From Streptomyces sp. NBC_01381 (GTDB lineage: Bacteria; Actinomycetota; Actinomycetes; Streptomycetales; Streptomycetaceae), in NCBI RefSeq assembly GCF_026340305.1, contig NZ_JAPEPI010000001.1, positions 2,480,001 to 2,544,000 on the forward strand: a stretch of DNA of 64,000 nt. The letters run 5' to 3'. Each line of letters starts with the position of its first letter. Position 1 is the first letter of the stretch. The position numbers and the translations under genes were made by a program. Positions 30,224 through 38,990 of the stretch are shown here, one piece after another. The notes beneath the pieces were generated by a model. It saw only the letters and a program-made list of their open reading frames with translations. It did no database searches and was not told the origin of the DNA.

Positions 30224-30251
30224 GGTACCAGAGTCTCCTTATCCTGGTACC
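30224..30251. promoter_or_regulatory. Candidate operator in MFS / MmyB-type regulator divergent promoter
   Basis: GGTACCAG (30224-30231) and its complement CTGGTACC (30244-30251) form an inverted repeat with a 12-base spacer between the starts of the MFS gene (30194) and the regulator (30296). Position and symmetry suggest the regulator binding site. Confidence 0.55.
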
Positions 30252-30295
30252 AAACGCACCTGGAAGCAGGCTGCGGTATGGGGCAGCCTTGAAGG

Positions 30296-31213
30296 GTGAC
30301 CGTTACCGCAGTGCCGGACGCCACCGGCTGCCACTCTGACCGAGCCCTCGGCCCCGTTCCCGATTCCGGCGCCACCATCCGTCGCCAGGAACTCGCGGCC
30401 TTCCTCCGCAGCCGCCGCGAGCGCGTCACACCCGAGCAGACGGGCCTGCCCCGTGGATCGCGCCGCCGCACGCCGGGGCTGCGCCGCGAGGAGGTCGCAC
30501 AGCTCTCCTCAGTGGGCGTCACCTGGTACACGTGGCTGGAACAGGCGCGGCCCATCAAAGTGTCGGCGCAGGTCATCGACGCGATCGCCCGCGCGCTCCT
30601 GATGGACCCGAGCGAGCGCGCCCACCTCTTCGCGCTCGCGGGTGCCGTCGACCCGCGCCCCGAGGCGGAGTGCACCGCGCTCTCGGCGCCGGTCCGGCGG
30701 CTGATGCACCGCATCGCCCCCTACCCTGCCGTCGTGCAGAACGGCCGCTACGACGTCCTCGCCCACAACCGTTCCTGGACACACGTCTTCGGCGACTTCG
30801 ATGCGATGGAGCCGCGGGACCGCAACTGCCTGTGGCTCCTCGCCACCAGCGAGAGCTGGCGCGAGACCTTCCTCGACCGGGAGGAGATGCTGCCCGACCT
30901 GACCGCCAAGTTCCGGGCAGCCATGGCCGAGCACGGCGCCGAGCCTGCCTGGAAGGAGCTGCGCGACCGGCTGCTCGCGGCGTCCGCCGAGTTCCGCGAG
31001 CTGTGGGAGCGACACGAGGTGGCGACGATGTCCCCGCACGTCAAGCGCTACCAGCACCCTCAGGTCGGGCTGCTGCGCCTTGAGCACCGCATGCTGTGGA
31101 TGGCCCCGCTGATGCAGGCGCACCGTCTGATCGCGTACGTGCCGGCCGACGACGAGACGGACGAGCGGCTCGAGCGGCTCGCGGAGCTGTCCGGGGAGCT
31201 GTCCGGGGAGTGA
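30296..31213 (+). CDS. XRE-family regulator with MmyB-like ligand-binding domain
   Basis: This 305-aa regulator has an N-terminal HTH at residues about 30-100 with the hallmark RRTPGLRREEVAQLSSVGVT, then WYTWLEQ. The PAS-like MmyB/MLTR ligand domain follows (APYPAVVQNGRYDVLAHN near residue 142). These proteins typically repress a divergent exporter or dehydrogenase gene and respond to a small lipid-like ligand. The C-terminus repeats ELSGELSGE, encoded by a short tandem repeat. It starts at GTG 30296. Confidence 0.9.
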   Translation: MTVTAVPDATGCHSDRALGPVPDSGATIRRQELAAFLRSRRERVTPEQTGLPRGSRRRTPGLRREEVAQLSSVGVTWYTWLEQARPIKVSAQVIDAIARALLMDPSERAHLFALAGAVDPRPEAECTALSAPVRRLMHRIAPYPAVVQNGRYDVLAHNRSWTHVFGDFDAMEPRDRNCLWLLATSESWRETFLDREEMLPDLTAKFRAAMAEHGAEPAWKELRDRLLAASAEFRELWERHEVATMSPHVKRYQHPQVGLLRLEHRMLWMAPLMQAHRLIAYVPADDETDERLERLAELSGELSGE

Positions 31214-31295
31214 GGGCAGGCGGTGCGTGAGGTGAGGGACAATGGATGCTTGCCCCCCCCCGCCCCGTCGTCCGTATGTCCCGGAGAGATCCCCG

Positions 31296-32435
31296 ATGTC
31301 CCAGCCGCCGCAGCCGCTGTCGATTGGCCCGCACACCGTGCGGCCCCCCGTCGTGCTCGCCCCCATGGCGGGCATCACGAACGCGCCGTTCCGGACGCTG
31401 TGCAGGGAGTTCTCCGGCGGCAAGGGTCTCTTCGTCAGCGAGATGATCACGACGCGGGCGCTGGTCGAGCGCAACGAGAAGACCATGCAGCTGATCCACT
31501 TTGATGAGACCGAGAAGCCGCGGTCCATCCAGCTGTACGGCGTGGACCCGGCGACCGTCGGCAAGGCCGTCCGCATGATCGCGGAGGAGGACCTTGCCGA
31601 CCACATCGACCTGAACTTCGGCTGCCCCGTCCCCAAGGTCACCCGCAAGGGCGGCGGCTCCGCGCTGCCGTACAAGCGGCCCCTGCTGCGGGCGATCCTG
31701 AAGGAAGCGGTCAGCGGCGCGGGTGACATCCCCGTCACCATGAAGATGCGCAAGGGCATCAACGACGAGCACATCACCTTTCTCGACGCCGGCCGCATCG
31801 CCGTCGAGGAGGGCGTCACCGCCATCGCGCTGCACGGCCGCACCGCCGCACAGCACTACGGCGGCACCGCCGACTGGGACGCCATCGCCCGCCTGAAGGA
31901 GCACGTCCCCGAGATCCCGGTGCTCGGCAACGGCGACATCTGGTCCGCCGCCGACGCCGTGCGGATGATGAAGGAGACCGGCTGCGACGGTGTCGTGGTG
32001 GGGCGTGGGTGCCTCGGGCGGCCCTGGCTCTTCGGTGATCTCGTCGCCGCCTTCGAGGGGACGGGCGCTCCCAAGGCCCCGGACCTGCGCGAGGTCTCGA
32101 AGGTCATGCTGCGGCACGCGACCCTCCTCGGCGAGTGGATCGGCGACGAGGCGCGCGGCGTCATCGACTTCCGCAAGCACGTGGCCTGGTACCTGAAGGG
32201 CTTCGCGGTCGGCTCGGAGATGCGCAAGCGGCTCGCGATCACCTCGTCCCTCGCCGAACTGGAGGACGGGCTCGGCGAGTTGGACCTCGACCAGCCGTGG
32301 CCGGTCGGTGCCGACGGGCCGCGCGGGCGCACGTCGGGCAACAACCGCGTCGTCCTGCCGGACGGCTGGCTGAAGGACCCCTACGACTGCGCGGGCATCA
32401 GCGAGGACGCCGAGCTGGACACGTCCGGAGGCTGA
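31296..32435 (+). CDS. dusB: tRNA-dihydrouridine synthase
   Basis: This FMN enzyme reduces uridines in the tRNA D-loop using NADPH. The 379-aa TIM barrel has the family start VLAPMAGITNAPFR, the catalytic Cys in NFGCPVPKVTRKGGGSAL (about residues 108-125), and the FMN phosphate site GNGDIW and GVVVGRGCLGRPW. The ATG at 31296 has GGAGAG upstream. Actinobacterial DusB/Nifr3-like annotation fits. The GC-tract before the gene (poly-C near 31252) is notable but unexplained. Confidence 0.95.
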   Translation: MSQPPQPLSIGPHTVRPPVVLAPMAGITNAPFRTLCREFSGGKGLFVSEMITTRALVERNEKTMQLIHFDETEKPRSIQLYGVDPATVGKAVRMIAEEDLADHIDLNFGCPVPKVTRKGGGSALPYKRPLLRAILKEAVSGAGDIPVTMKMRKGINDEHITFLDAGRIAVEEGVTAIALHGRTAAQHYGGTADWDAIARLKEHVPEIPVLGNGDIWSAADAVRMMKETGCDGVVVGRGCLGRPWLFGDLVAAFEGTGAPKAPDLREVSKVMLRHATLLGEWIGDEARGVIDFRKHVAWYLKGFAVGSEMRKRLAITSSLAELEDGLGELDLDQPWPVGADGPRGRTSGNNRVVLPDGWLKDPYDCAGISEDAELDTSGG

Positions 32436-32438
32436 GCC

Positions 32439-33716
32439 TCACCGGAGGGTCACCGTGACCGGAAGCTCCTTGATGCCGTTCACGAAGTTCGACCGAACGC
32501 GCCGCACCTCACCCGTCACCTCGATGTCCGCGAGCCGCGGAAGCAGCTCCTCGAACATGACCCGCATCTCCAGGCGGGCAAGGGAGTTGCCCAGGCAGAA
32601 GTGCGGGCTGCCCTTGCCGAAGGTGACGTGGTCGATGTTCTGCCGCGTCACGTCGAAGCGGTAGGGATCCGGGAAGACATCCGCGTCCCGGTTCCCCGAG
32701 GCGAACCACAGCACGACCTTGTCGCCCTCCCTGATCAGCTTGCCGCCCAGCTCGACGTCACGCGTGGCCGTGCGCCGGAAGTGGTAGACGGGCGAGGCCC
32801 AGCGCAGGCACTCCTCGACGCCGCCCGGGATGAGGGAGGGGTCGGCGGTGAGCTTCGCGCGCTCGTCCGGGTGGTCGATCAGCGCGAGCATGGAGTGCGA
32901 GATCGCGTGCCGCGTCGTCTCGTTCCCGGCCACCACGAGCAGCAGGAAGTAGTTGTCGAAGTCGGTGGCGGAGAGCGGGACGCCGTCCTTGGGCGAGTTG
33001 TTGACCAGCGTGCTCACCAGGTCCGTCCCGTCGCCGCCGCGCCGCTTCGCCGCCAACTCCCTTCCGTACGCGAAGACTTCGAGCGCGGCGGGGGAGCGGA
33101 ACGGCAGATTGCGGTAGCGCTCGCTCTCCGCGCTCTCCAGGAGTACGTCGGCGTAGTCCGGGTCGGTGTTGCCGATGATGCGGTTGCCCCAGTCGATGAG
33201 CTGCTGCGTGTCCTCCTCGGGGACGTCGAGCATCCGCGCGAGGACGTTGATCGGGAAGTCGGCGGAGACCTCCTTGACGAAGTCGAAGGTGCCCTTGGGC
33301 AGCGCGGCGTCCAGGGTGCGGGCGGTCAGGCCGCGCAGGAACGTCTCGTACGTCGCGACCGCGCGCGCGGTGAACTGCCTCTGCAGGATCAGCCGCAGCG
33401 CACGGTGGCGCAGGCCGTCGGTCTCCAGGAGGGAGCGGCGAAGCGCGATGAAGTCCTCGTCGACCTCTTCGAGGTTGGTGAACCGCTCGGAGGTGAAGGT
33501 CTCCGGGTCACGGTCGACGCGCACGATGTCCGCGTGCCGGGTGACCGCCCAGAAGCCGGAGTTGGGCGCGGGCTCGGGCTGCCAGTGGACGGGGTCCTCG
33601 CGGCGCAGCACGTCGAACATCCGCCAGGGCAGGGTGCCGTCGGTGAAGCGGTCGTTGTCGGCGAGGTCGACGTCGGAGAGGGCTAGGGGCGCGGCGGCGC
33701 TCGTGACCGTACTCAT
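32439..33716 (-). CDS. Cytochrome P450
   Basis: This 425-aa soluble haem-thiolate monooxygenase has the I-helix oxygen-activation motif VVAGNETTRHA, ExxR as ECLR within GGVEECLRWASPV, and the haem loop FGKGSPHFCLGNSLAR with proximal Cys374. The loop has the extra residue (GxGGPHFCLG form) typical of CYP125/CYP124-like groups that oxidise alkyl or steroid chains. It lies 51 bp behind the glutamine-synthetase-like gene, in the same unit. The ferredoxin and reductase 16 kb away share its operator motif, so they are likely redox partners. Confidence 0.94.
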   Translation of the reverse strand: MSTVTSAAAPLALSDVDLADNDRFTDGTLPWRMFDVLRREDPVHWQPEPAPNSGFWAVTRHADIVRVDRDPETFTSERFTNLEEVDEDFIALRRSLLETDGLRHRALRLILQRQFTARAVATYETFLRGLTARTLDAALPKGTFDFVKEVSADFPINVLARMLDVPEEDTQQLIDWGNRIIGNTDPDYADVLLESAESERYRNLPFRSPAALEVFAYGRELAAKRRGGDGTDLVSTLVNNSPKDGVPLSATDFDNYFLLLVVAGNETTRHAISHSMLALIDHPDERAKLTADPSLIPGGVEECLRWASPVYHFRRTATRDVELGGKLIREGDKVVLWFASGNRDADVFPDPYRFDVTRQNIDHVTFGKGSPHFCLGNSLARLEMRVMFEELLPRLADIEVTGEVRRVRSNFVNGIKELPVTVTLR

Positions 33717-33767
33717 GGGACGTACTCCTACTGACGGTGGGTGCGGTCGGTCTCATCGGATTCGGGT

Positions 33768-35159
33768 TCAGATGAGGAAGGCGTACTCCGTGAACTCCCA
33801 GTCGGTGATGTGCTGTTGGAAGCGTTCGATCTCGTTGCGCTTGTACGTGAGGAAGGCGCCGGTGAAGCCGTCGCCGAGCAGCCCGGTGAGCGCCTCGTCG
33901 GCCTCCAGGGCGTCGAGGGCCGCGCCGAGCGTGCCGGGGAGGCGGGGCGCGGAGTCCTCCTGGTAGCCGTAGCCCTCCAGCGGTGCGGGCGGCTCCGGCT
34001 TGTCGCGGATGCCGAGGAGGAGGGCCGCCACGGCGCCCGCGATGCCGAGGTAAGGGTTGGCCGACGCATCACCAAGTCGCAGCTCCAGCCTGGTTCCTGA
34101 TCCCCTCTCAGGCGGGATCCGGAGCATCGCGCTGCGGTTGTCGAGGCCCCAGTCGATCAACCAGGGGGCGAGGGTGTCGGGTCCGAAGCGTTTGTACGAG
34201 TTGATGGTGGGGTTGAGCAGGGCGCTGAGGGCGGGTGCGTGTGCCAGGAGCCCGGCGATGGCGTGCCGGGCGGTCGCGGAGAGCCCGTCGGGGGCGCCGG
34301 CGTCCTCGAAGACATTGCGTCCCGCGGCGTCGACCAGCGAGATGTGCAGATGGAAGCCGGAGCCGCCGAGCGCGTTGAACGGCTTGGCCATGAAGGTCGC
34401 GAGCCGTCCATCGCGGCGGGCCGTCTCCTTGACGGCGGCCTTGAAGCGGAAGGCGCGGTCGGCGGCGTCCAGGGCCTCGGAGTGGTCCAGGTTGATCTCG
34501 AACTGCCCGCCGTCGAATTCGTGGTTGCCCGCGATCGCGCCGATGCCGAGCTCGGCCAACTGCCGCAGGGTGCACAGCAGATGACCGTCCGGGTCGCCGC
34601 GCCGTCCCGCGCTGTATACGTTCCCGGTGGCGCCGCCGTACGCCGACCAGCCGGCGGCCGTGGTGGGGTCGGCGTCGCACAGGAAGTACTCGAGCTCGGG
34701 GCCGACGACCGGGGTGACGGCGCCGCCCGCGTACTCGTCGGCGGCATCAAGTACCCGCCGCAGCAAGGCGCGTGGCGACTCCGGGGTGGGTTCGCCGGTG
34801 GCGGGATCGAAGGTGTCCCCGAGACACCAGGCGACCCCGGGCTCCCAGGGGAGCGCCTGCAGGGTGTCCAGATCGGGCCGTACGGAGACGTCGGGGAGCC
34901 CCGCGTCGAGGCCGCCCGTGACGGGGACGACGTCGCCGCGCGGGGTGGTGTGGTAGACGGCGCGGCAGAAGGAGAGGCCGTGCCCGCAGGCGCCGGGCAG
35001 CTGGCTCACGAGGATGTCGCGGCCCCGGTCGGCGCCGATGAGATCGGGGTAGATGACGCGGACGATGTCGGTGCCCTGGGCGCGGAGCGCGTCGACCGTT
35101 TCGGCGACTTGGGGGTTCCCGGCGGCTTGGTTGCGGGGTGTTGCGGTTGCTTCACTCAC
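33768..35159 (-). CDS. Glutamine synthetase-like gamma-glutamyl-amine ligase
   Basis: This 463-aa protein has a GS fold but an unusual N-terminus. Catalytic-domain signatures are PVVGPELEYFL, GNHEFDGGQFEINLDHSEALDA, KPFNALGGSGFHLHISL and IPPERGSGTRLELRLGDASANPY. The tyrosine adenylylation motif of true GlnA was not seen. It resembles GlnA2/A3/A4 and PuuA proteins, which glutamylate polyamines, ethanolamine or other amines rather than ammonia. The GTG at 35159 gives VSEATATP as N-terminus. The 16-bp palindrome at 35187-35202 links it with a PuuC-like dehydrogenase. Confidence 0.9.
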   Translation of the reverse strand: MSEATATPRNQAAGNPQVAETVDALRAQGTDIVRVIYPDLIGADRGRDILVSQLPGACGHGLSFCRAVYHTTPRGDVVPVTGGLDAGLPDVSVRPDLDTLQALPWEPGVAWCLGDTFDPATGEPTPESPRALLRRVLDAADEYAGGAVTPVVGPELEYFLCDADPTTAAGWSAYGGATGNVYSAGRRGDPDGHLLCTLRQLAELGIGAIAGNHEFDGGQFEINLDHSEALDAADRAFRFKAAVKETARRDGRLATFMAKPFNALGGSGFHLHISLVDAAGRNVFEDAGAPDGLSATARHAIAGLLAHAPALSALLNPTINSYKRFGPDTLAPWLIDWGLDNRSAMLRIPPERGSGTRLELRLGDASANPYLGIAGAVAALLLGIRDKPEPPAPLEGYGYQEDSAPRLPGTLGAALDALEADEALTGLLGDGFTGAFLTYKRNEIERFQQHITDWEFTEYAFLI

Positions 35160-35186
35160 CCGTGGTCCAGCCTTTCGCGCGGCTGT

Positions 35187-35202
35187 CGTTTGAATCCAAA
35201 CG
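35187..35202. promoter_or_regulatory. Shared catabolic operator, copy 1 (ligase-P450 unit)
   Basis: CGTTTGAATCCAAACG is a palindrome with 6-base arms and a 4-base centre, 28 bp before the ligase start. The same motif precedes both aldehyde dehydrogenase units (45090-45105 and 45166-45181), marking a common regulon. Confidence 0.85.
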
Positions 35203-35391
35203 GTAAGGTGCCGTGCGGGGCTGCGCAAGGCCCTCCGGGGGGATTGGCGGTGGGGGTTGTCTTGTGCGGCGGGGGTGCACTTGCCGTAGGAGCCTTTTCC
35301 GCCCGCCCACCCGTGACTCGGGGTGCTTCGGGGTGCTTGTGGGGGCGGGTGGGGAATTGCCTGTCCGCCCGACCGTCCGCCTGAGTCCCGC
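35203..35391. other. Intergenic stretch at the accessory-region boundary
   Basis: No gene was supported here. The sequence is G-rich with repeats of a GGGGTGCTT-type unit (around 35320-35345). The ligase promoter with operator lies at its left end and a transposase-like fragment begins at its right end. Confidence 0.4.
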
Positions 35392-35520
35392 TACTTCAAA
35401 CCCCGGCGCCCTCACGCCGGCAAGGCGTATGACAGGCCCGGCCTGCGGGAATGGCTACGCGGCAAGCGCATCGTGGCCGGCCGCTACGGGTTGTCCATGG
35501 GGCGCCATTCCTACGGCTTG
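35392..35520 (+). pseudogene. IS5-type transposase C-terminal fragment
   Basis: An in-frame stretch encodes RRPHAGKAYDRPGLREWLRG followed by KRIVA, a short gap, and MGRHSYG. This parallels the conserved DDE transposase segment of IS5-type elements (ADKGYDxxxLRxWLRxRGI then RLGRHRW). It has no start, no inverted repeats were found, and it is cut by the pentapeptide gene reading the other way. It is read as an insertion-sequence remnant at the left end of the accessory DNA; assignment by recalled similarity. Confidence 0.5.
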
Positions 35521-35819
35521 AGCTGCTCGGGTTCCAACCCCTTCGGCCGGCAGGTGCGAGCGTTCAACTTGGCGCCCGAGAAAGAGGTCTCAGGGCCGGC
35601 GACAGCCGCCTGGCTCAGGTTCGCGCTGTGCAGCGATGCTCGGCGCAAGTCGGCGTTCACAAGGCTCGCGTCCTGCAGATTGGCTCCGATCAGGTTTGCT
35701 TCCCGCAGATCGGCGTTGGTGAAGTCTGCCCCGGTCAGGTCTGCATCCTGGAATCTTGCGCCACGCAGATCAGCGTTGGTGAAGTCCGCGTCCCCGCCCC
35801 CACTCCCGTTTTCGATCAC
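35511..35819 (-). CDS. Pentapeptide repeat protein
   Basis: This protein of about 102 aa is dominated by ten or more A(D/N)Lxx pentapeptides (ADFTNADLRGARFQDADLTG and following), giving a right-handed quadrilateral beta-helix. The GTG at 35819 is the most likely start (VIENGSGGG then repeats) but the ribosome site is poor, and the frame is open much further upstream through the TetR gene in another frame. It may be a shortened member. It follows the TetR gene by 44 bp. Some such proteins protect gyrase; no such role is shown here. Confidence 0.65.
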   Translation of the reverse strand: MIENGSGGGDADFTNADLRGARFQDADLTGADFTNADLREANLIGANLQDASLVNADLRRASLHSANLSQAAVAGPETSFSGAKLNARTCRPKGLEPEQLKP

Positions 35820-35863
35820 ATCGCGCTCATGATCGATAGGGATACGGATACGGATACGCCTTC

Positions 35864-36457
35864 TTATCTCCCCGGGCCGACGAGTGGCGTGAGTGCGCGT
35901 AGGCCGGCGATGACGTCGGGCGCCTGGGGGGCCTGCTGTGGGTCGGTGAGCCATTGGGCCATCAGGCCGGTGAAGAGCGCGAGTTGGGTGGCTCCCAGAG
36001 TGCGGGCCGTGGCGTCGTCGATCTCGTCCTCCGATGCGCCGCGCAGCAGGGCTGCGAGCCCGCGGCGGCCCTGGACCTGCCCCCCGGACAGATAGCGGCG
36101 CAGGTCGTCGGAGTGCTCGGCCTGCACCAGGGCTTCCAGGGTGGCGAGCCAGAGTGTGCGGTCGTCGGTGAAGGACTGGATGACCGCGGCCCACAGGGCT
36201 TCGTAACGCTCTGCCTCGCTCGCGCCTTCGGTGCCGTACGCGGACAGGGTGCGGCCGAGCCGGGTGCCCCATTCGTCGATCGCCTCGATGAGGGCCGAGG
36301 TCAGCAGGGCTTCGCGGGAGCCGAAGTGGTAGCCGATCGCGGCCATGCTCACGCCCGAGGCCGCGGCGATGTCGCGCACCGTGATGCGCGCCCAGCCCTT
36401 CTCGTCCAGGCAGCGTCGGGCTCCGGCCAGCAGGTCTTCGCGGTTCCCCATGGCCAC
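35864..36457 (-). CDS. TetR-family transcriptional regulator
   Basis: This 197-aa regulator (GTG at 36457, or ATG at 36451) has an N-terminal HTH (ARITVRDIAAASGVSMAAIG, then YHFGSREALL) and a C-terminal ligand domain. It diverges from an erythromycin-esterase-like gene across 133 bp that contains an inverted repeat (36506-36524), so it probably represses that gene. The pentapeptide gene follows on the same strand. Confidence 0.88.
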   Translation of the reverse strand: MAMGNREDLLAGARRCLDEKGWARITVRDIAAASGVSMAAIGYHFGSREALLTSALIEAIDEWGTRLGRTLSAYGTEGASEAERYEALWAAVIQSFTDDRTLWLATLEALVQAEHSDDLRRYLSGGQVQGRRGLAALLRGASEDEIDDATARTLGATQLALFTGLMAQWLTDPQQAPQAPDVIAGLRALTPLVGPGR

Positions 36458-36505
36458 GGAGGCTACCGGACGCTCGGCGCATACGCCTCAGACGATCGAT
36501 CTATA

Positions 36506-36524
36506 CAAGCGTATTGCGCGCTTG
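36506..36524. promoter_or_regulatory. Candidate TetR operator upstream of the erythromycin-esterase-like gene
   Basis: CAAGCG and CGCTTG arms with a 7-base spacer lie midway between the TetR start and the esterase-like gene. Assignment is by position and symmetry. Confidence 0.5.
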
Positions 36525-36590
36525 CCCAAATCCTGGCTAAGGTCGTCCCGTTCGCATCGACCAACACCTACGGAACTCACGGGAGTTGCC

Positions 36591-37910
36591 ATGAACCGCC
36601 GCCGTCTGATCAGCCACACCGCCGCCACCCTCGCCGCGGGAACCCTCCTGCCCCTCGGCGCCGCCTCCGCCGAAGCCGCCACCAAGAACAGCGACCCGGT
36701 GGTCAACTCACTGCAGCAGCACGCAGTGCCCCTGAGCGACCTGGACGGCGTCGTCCGGATGGTGGGCGACGCGCGGATCGTGGGCCTTGGCGAGGCCAGC
36801 CACAGCGGCCACGAGTTCTTCACGCTCAAAGCGCGCGCCTTCAAGAAGCTGGTCGCCACCCGGGGCTTCACCACCTTCGCCCTGGAGGCGAGTTGGAGCA
36901 CCGGACTGCGGCTGGACAACTACGTGACACACGGTGTCGGCGACCCGGAGCAGATCATGCGTGAGGAGTTCCAGGGCCAGTACGTCTTCTGGAACACCGA
37001 CGAGTACCTCGACCTCATCCGCTGGATGCGCCGGTACAACGTCAGCCACCCCGACCGGCCCACGCTCCACTTCGTCGGCAACGACCTCGGCTACCCGGGG
37101 GCCGAAGCCTTCGAGCAGGTCACCTCGTACGTCACCGCCCACCGCCCCGAGCTGGCCGGACGGATCGACGCCCTGTACGCGGGCCTGCGCCCGCCCCGAG
37201 GGACACAGGCCGGTGACTGGATGGGGCAGCAGCTGGGCAAGGACCTCGCCTCTCGTCGCGCCGAGGCCGATCGCGCCGAGCAGGCCCTCGACCTGCTGCG
37301 CGGGGCCGGGCGGCCCAAGGGTTCCAGGGGTCGGAGCTACGACTGGGCCGTGCAGAATGCCACCGCCGTCGCCCAGAGCTTCACCGGGTACGCCTTCCCC
37401 GACGAGGAGTTCCCGGAGCGGATGCGCTACCGCGATCGGGTCATGGCCGACAACACCGCCTGGTGGCTGGCCCACACGAACGGCAAGATCCTGCTCGCCT
37501 CCAACAACGGCCACGTCGCCTACGCCAGCGACAACCCGCAGGAGTTCCCCGAGCCCGTCGGAGCGTTCCTCCACAAGCAACTCGGCACGAAGTACGTGAA
37601 CATCGGCCTGACCTTCGATCGGGGCACCATCAACGCCCTCCCCGACTACACCGCACAGCAGCCGCAGACATACACCGTGGACCCCGCCCCCGCCGGCTAC
37701 AACGAGCACACCCTGGACCAGGTCCGCCACAGCGACTTCGCCCTGGACCTGCGTACCGCCCCGGCAGCGGCCCGCTCCTGGCTCAACACCGCCCGCTCCA
37801 CCCGCTCCTACGGCCTCTACTGGTCGGACAAGGACCCCCAGACCGCCCTGGCCCACTCCTACGACGTAGTCATTCACCTGCACCGCGTCGAGGCTGCCCA
37901 CCTCCGATAG
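36591..37910 (+). CDS. Erythromycin esterase family protein, exported
   Basis: This 439-aa protein has a twin-arginine signal (MNRRRLISHTAATLAAG, with a cleavage region after GAASAEA), so export is predicted. The Ere-family catalytic residues are seen in GLGEASHSGHEFF (Glu68, His71), FALEASW and the later His in SNNGHVAYASDN. The family hydrolyses macrolide lactones or other esters; many streptomycete members have unknown substrates. GGGAG precedes the ATG. It diverges from a TetR regulator, suggesting inducible expression, and ends at a strong terminator. Confidence 0.88.
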   Translation: MNRRRLISHTAATLAAGTLLPLGAASAEAATKNSDPVVNSLQQHAVPLSDLDGVVRMVGDARIVGLGEASHSGHEFFTLKARAFKKLVATRGFTTFALEASWSTGLRLDNYVTHGVGDPEQIMREEFQGQYVFWNTDEYLDLIRWMRRYNVSHPDRPTLHFVGNDLGYPGAEAFEQVTSYVTAHRPELAGRIDALYAGLRPPRGTQAGDWMGQQLGKDLASRRAEADRAEQALDLLRGAGRPKGSRGRSYDWAVQNATAVAQSFTGYAFPDEEFPERMRYRDRVMADNTAWWLAHTNGKILLASNNGHVAYASDNPQEFPEPVGAFLHKQLGTKYVNIGLTFDRGTINALPDYTAQQPQTYTVDPAPAGYNEHTLDQVRHSDFALDLRTAPAAARSWLNTARSTRSYGLYWSDKDPQTALAHSYDVVIHLHRVEAAHLR

Positions 37911-37959
37911 CCGGCCTGGTCTGCCAGCCGGTCATCAAGGACCTCCTCGCCCCTCGCTG

Positions 37960-37996
37960 AGCGTTCCAGTTGGCGGACGGTGCCAACTGGAACGCT
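37960..37996 (+). terminator. Intrinsic terminator after the esterase-like gene
   Basis: There is a 15-bp perfect stem (AGCGTTCCAGTTGGC with its complement) and a 7-base loop, 50 bases after the stop. The rest of the 37911-38103 gap shows no gene. Confidence 0.8.
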
Positions 37997-38103
37997 CCTG
38001 GCATCGCAGCCCTCGTGCGAGAGGCCGGGCTGACAGTGTCGCCGGAAAGGCATATCGTACGGGGTCAAACAAGTGTGCCCGCGTACGCCCAAGGAGCCCT
38101 CCC

Positions 38104-38895
38104 ATGGCCGGAGTTCAAGGATTCTTCCCGCCCCGGACCGCGACGGGGCGTTCCGCCCTCATCCCCGCGCCGCCCTGGCGCTACTCGGGCGACCTTCTCA
38201 CCGTCGAGTACCGGACCGACCCGGCCAAGGTTCGTGAACTCCTGCCGGAAATGCTGGAGTTGGCGCCCGAGGATCCCGGTGCCGTCGCGCTCATCTGGGC
38301 CGACTGGCAGTCCTGCGGGGACGCCGGGGCGGAGCTGCTCGACCCGGTCCGCGCCCAGTACAAGGAGTGCTTCGCCGTCGTGCGCTGCGGCTATCGCGGA
38401 CGTACGTACTCGCGCTGCGTCTTCATCTGGGTCGACAAGGACTTCGCCGTCGCCAGGGGGATCCACCAGGGGTATCCGAAGAAGCTCGGGTCCATCCATA
38501 TGACTCGGCCGCACCCCTACGGACCCGCCCCCCGCATCGCGGCGGGCGCCGCGTTCGGGGCCACGCTCGCCGCCGCCGACCGGCGCATCGCGCAGGCCGT
38601 GGTGACCCTGCGCGAACCCTCGGAGACGAACGGCTTCGTCAACGCCCACCCCATGGCCCACCACCGCCAACTCCCCGCCATCGACGGGAAAGGGCTCGCA
38701 CTGGATGAACTCGTCGCCTCCGGTGCAGCGTCCTTCGAGGGCGGCCAGGCGTGGGTCGGTGACGCCGAGCTTGATCTCTTCGACGTGCCGACGGAGGAGC
38801 TCGCCGCGCTGACGGTCGAGGAGCCGATCGGGGCGTACTACCGGCAGGTGGGGGTGGTCTGGAACGGGGGGACGTTGCTGGAGAGGGCGCTGTAG
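38104..38895 (+). CDS. Acetoacetate decarboxylase family protein
   Basis: This 263-aa ADC-fold protein has the Lys pair of the Schiff-base site in HQGYPKKLGSI (Lys126/127). Acetoacetate decarboxylases form a Schiff base with the first Lys of this pair; many ADC-family members act instead as aldolase-dehydratases. Trp/Tyr-rich N-terminal strands (PAPPWRYSGDLLTVEY) are typical. The ATG at 38104 has AAGGAG upstream. A MarR regulator follows 95 bp downstream on the same strand. Confidence 0.88.
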   Translation: MAGVQGFFPPRTATGRSALIPAPPWRYSGDLLTVEYRTDPAKVRELLPEMLELAPEDPGAVALIWADWQSCGDAGAELLDPVRAQYKECFAVVRCGYRGRTYSRCVFIWVDKDFAVARGIHQGYPKKLGSIHMTRPHPYGPAPRIAAGAAFGATLAAADRRIAQAVVTLREPSETNGFVNAHPMAHHRQLPAIDGKGLALDELVASGAASFEGGQAWVGDAELDLFDVPTEELAALTVEEPIGAYYRQVGVVWNGGTLLERAL

Positions 38896-38990
38896 GGCTG
38901 CCACCCCGCTCCCCGGTCTTGGGAGACTGGGGCCGCCGGCCGGAACCACAGGAACGACGGCCGGACACACGAGAACGAGGGGACACGCAC

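Noticed and set aside
31252..31264. C-tract before dusB as a regulatory or phase-variable site
   Set aside because: It lies outside the coding region and upstream of a normal ribosome site; nothing links its length to expression.
35820..36482. N-terminal extension of the pentapeptide protein frame
   Set aside because: Composition is Arg/His/Pro-rich and it lies inside the TetR gene in another frame, so it is a shadow.
38050..38075. A fourth copy of the catabolic operator before the acetoacetate decarboxylase-like gene
   Set aside because: Only a TCAAAC half-site near 38065 is present, without the matching arm; not enough for an operator.
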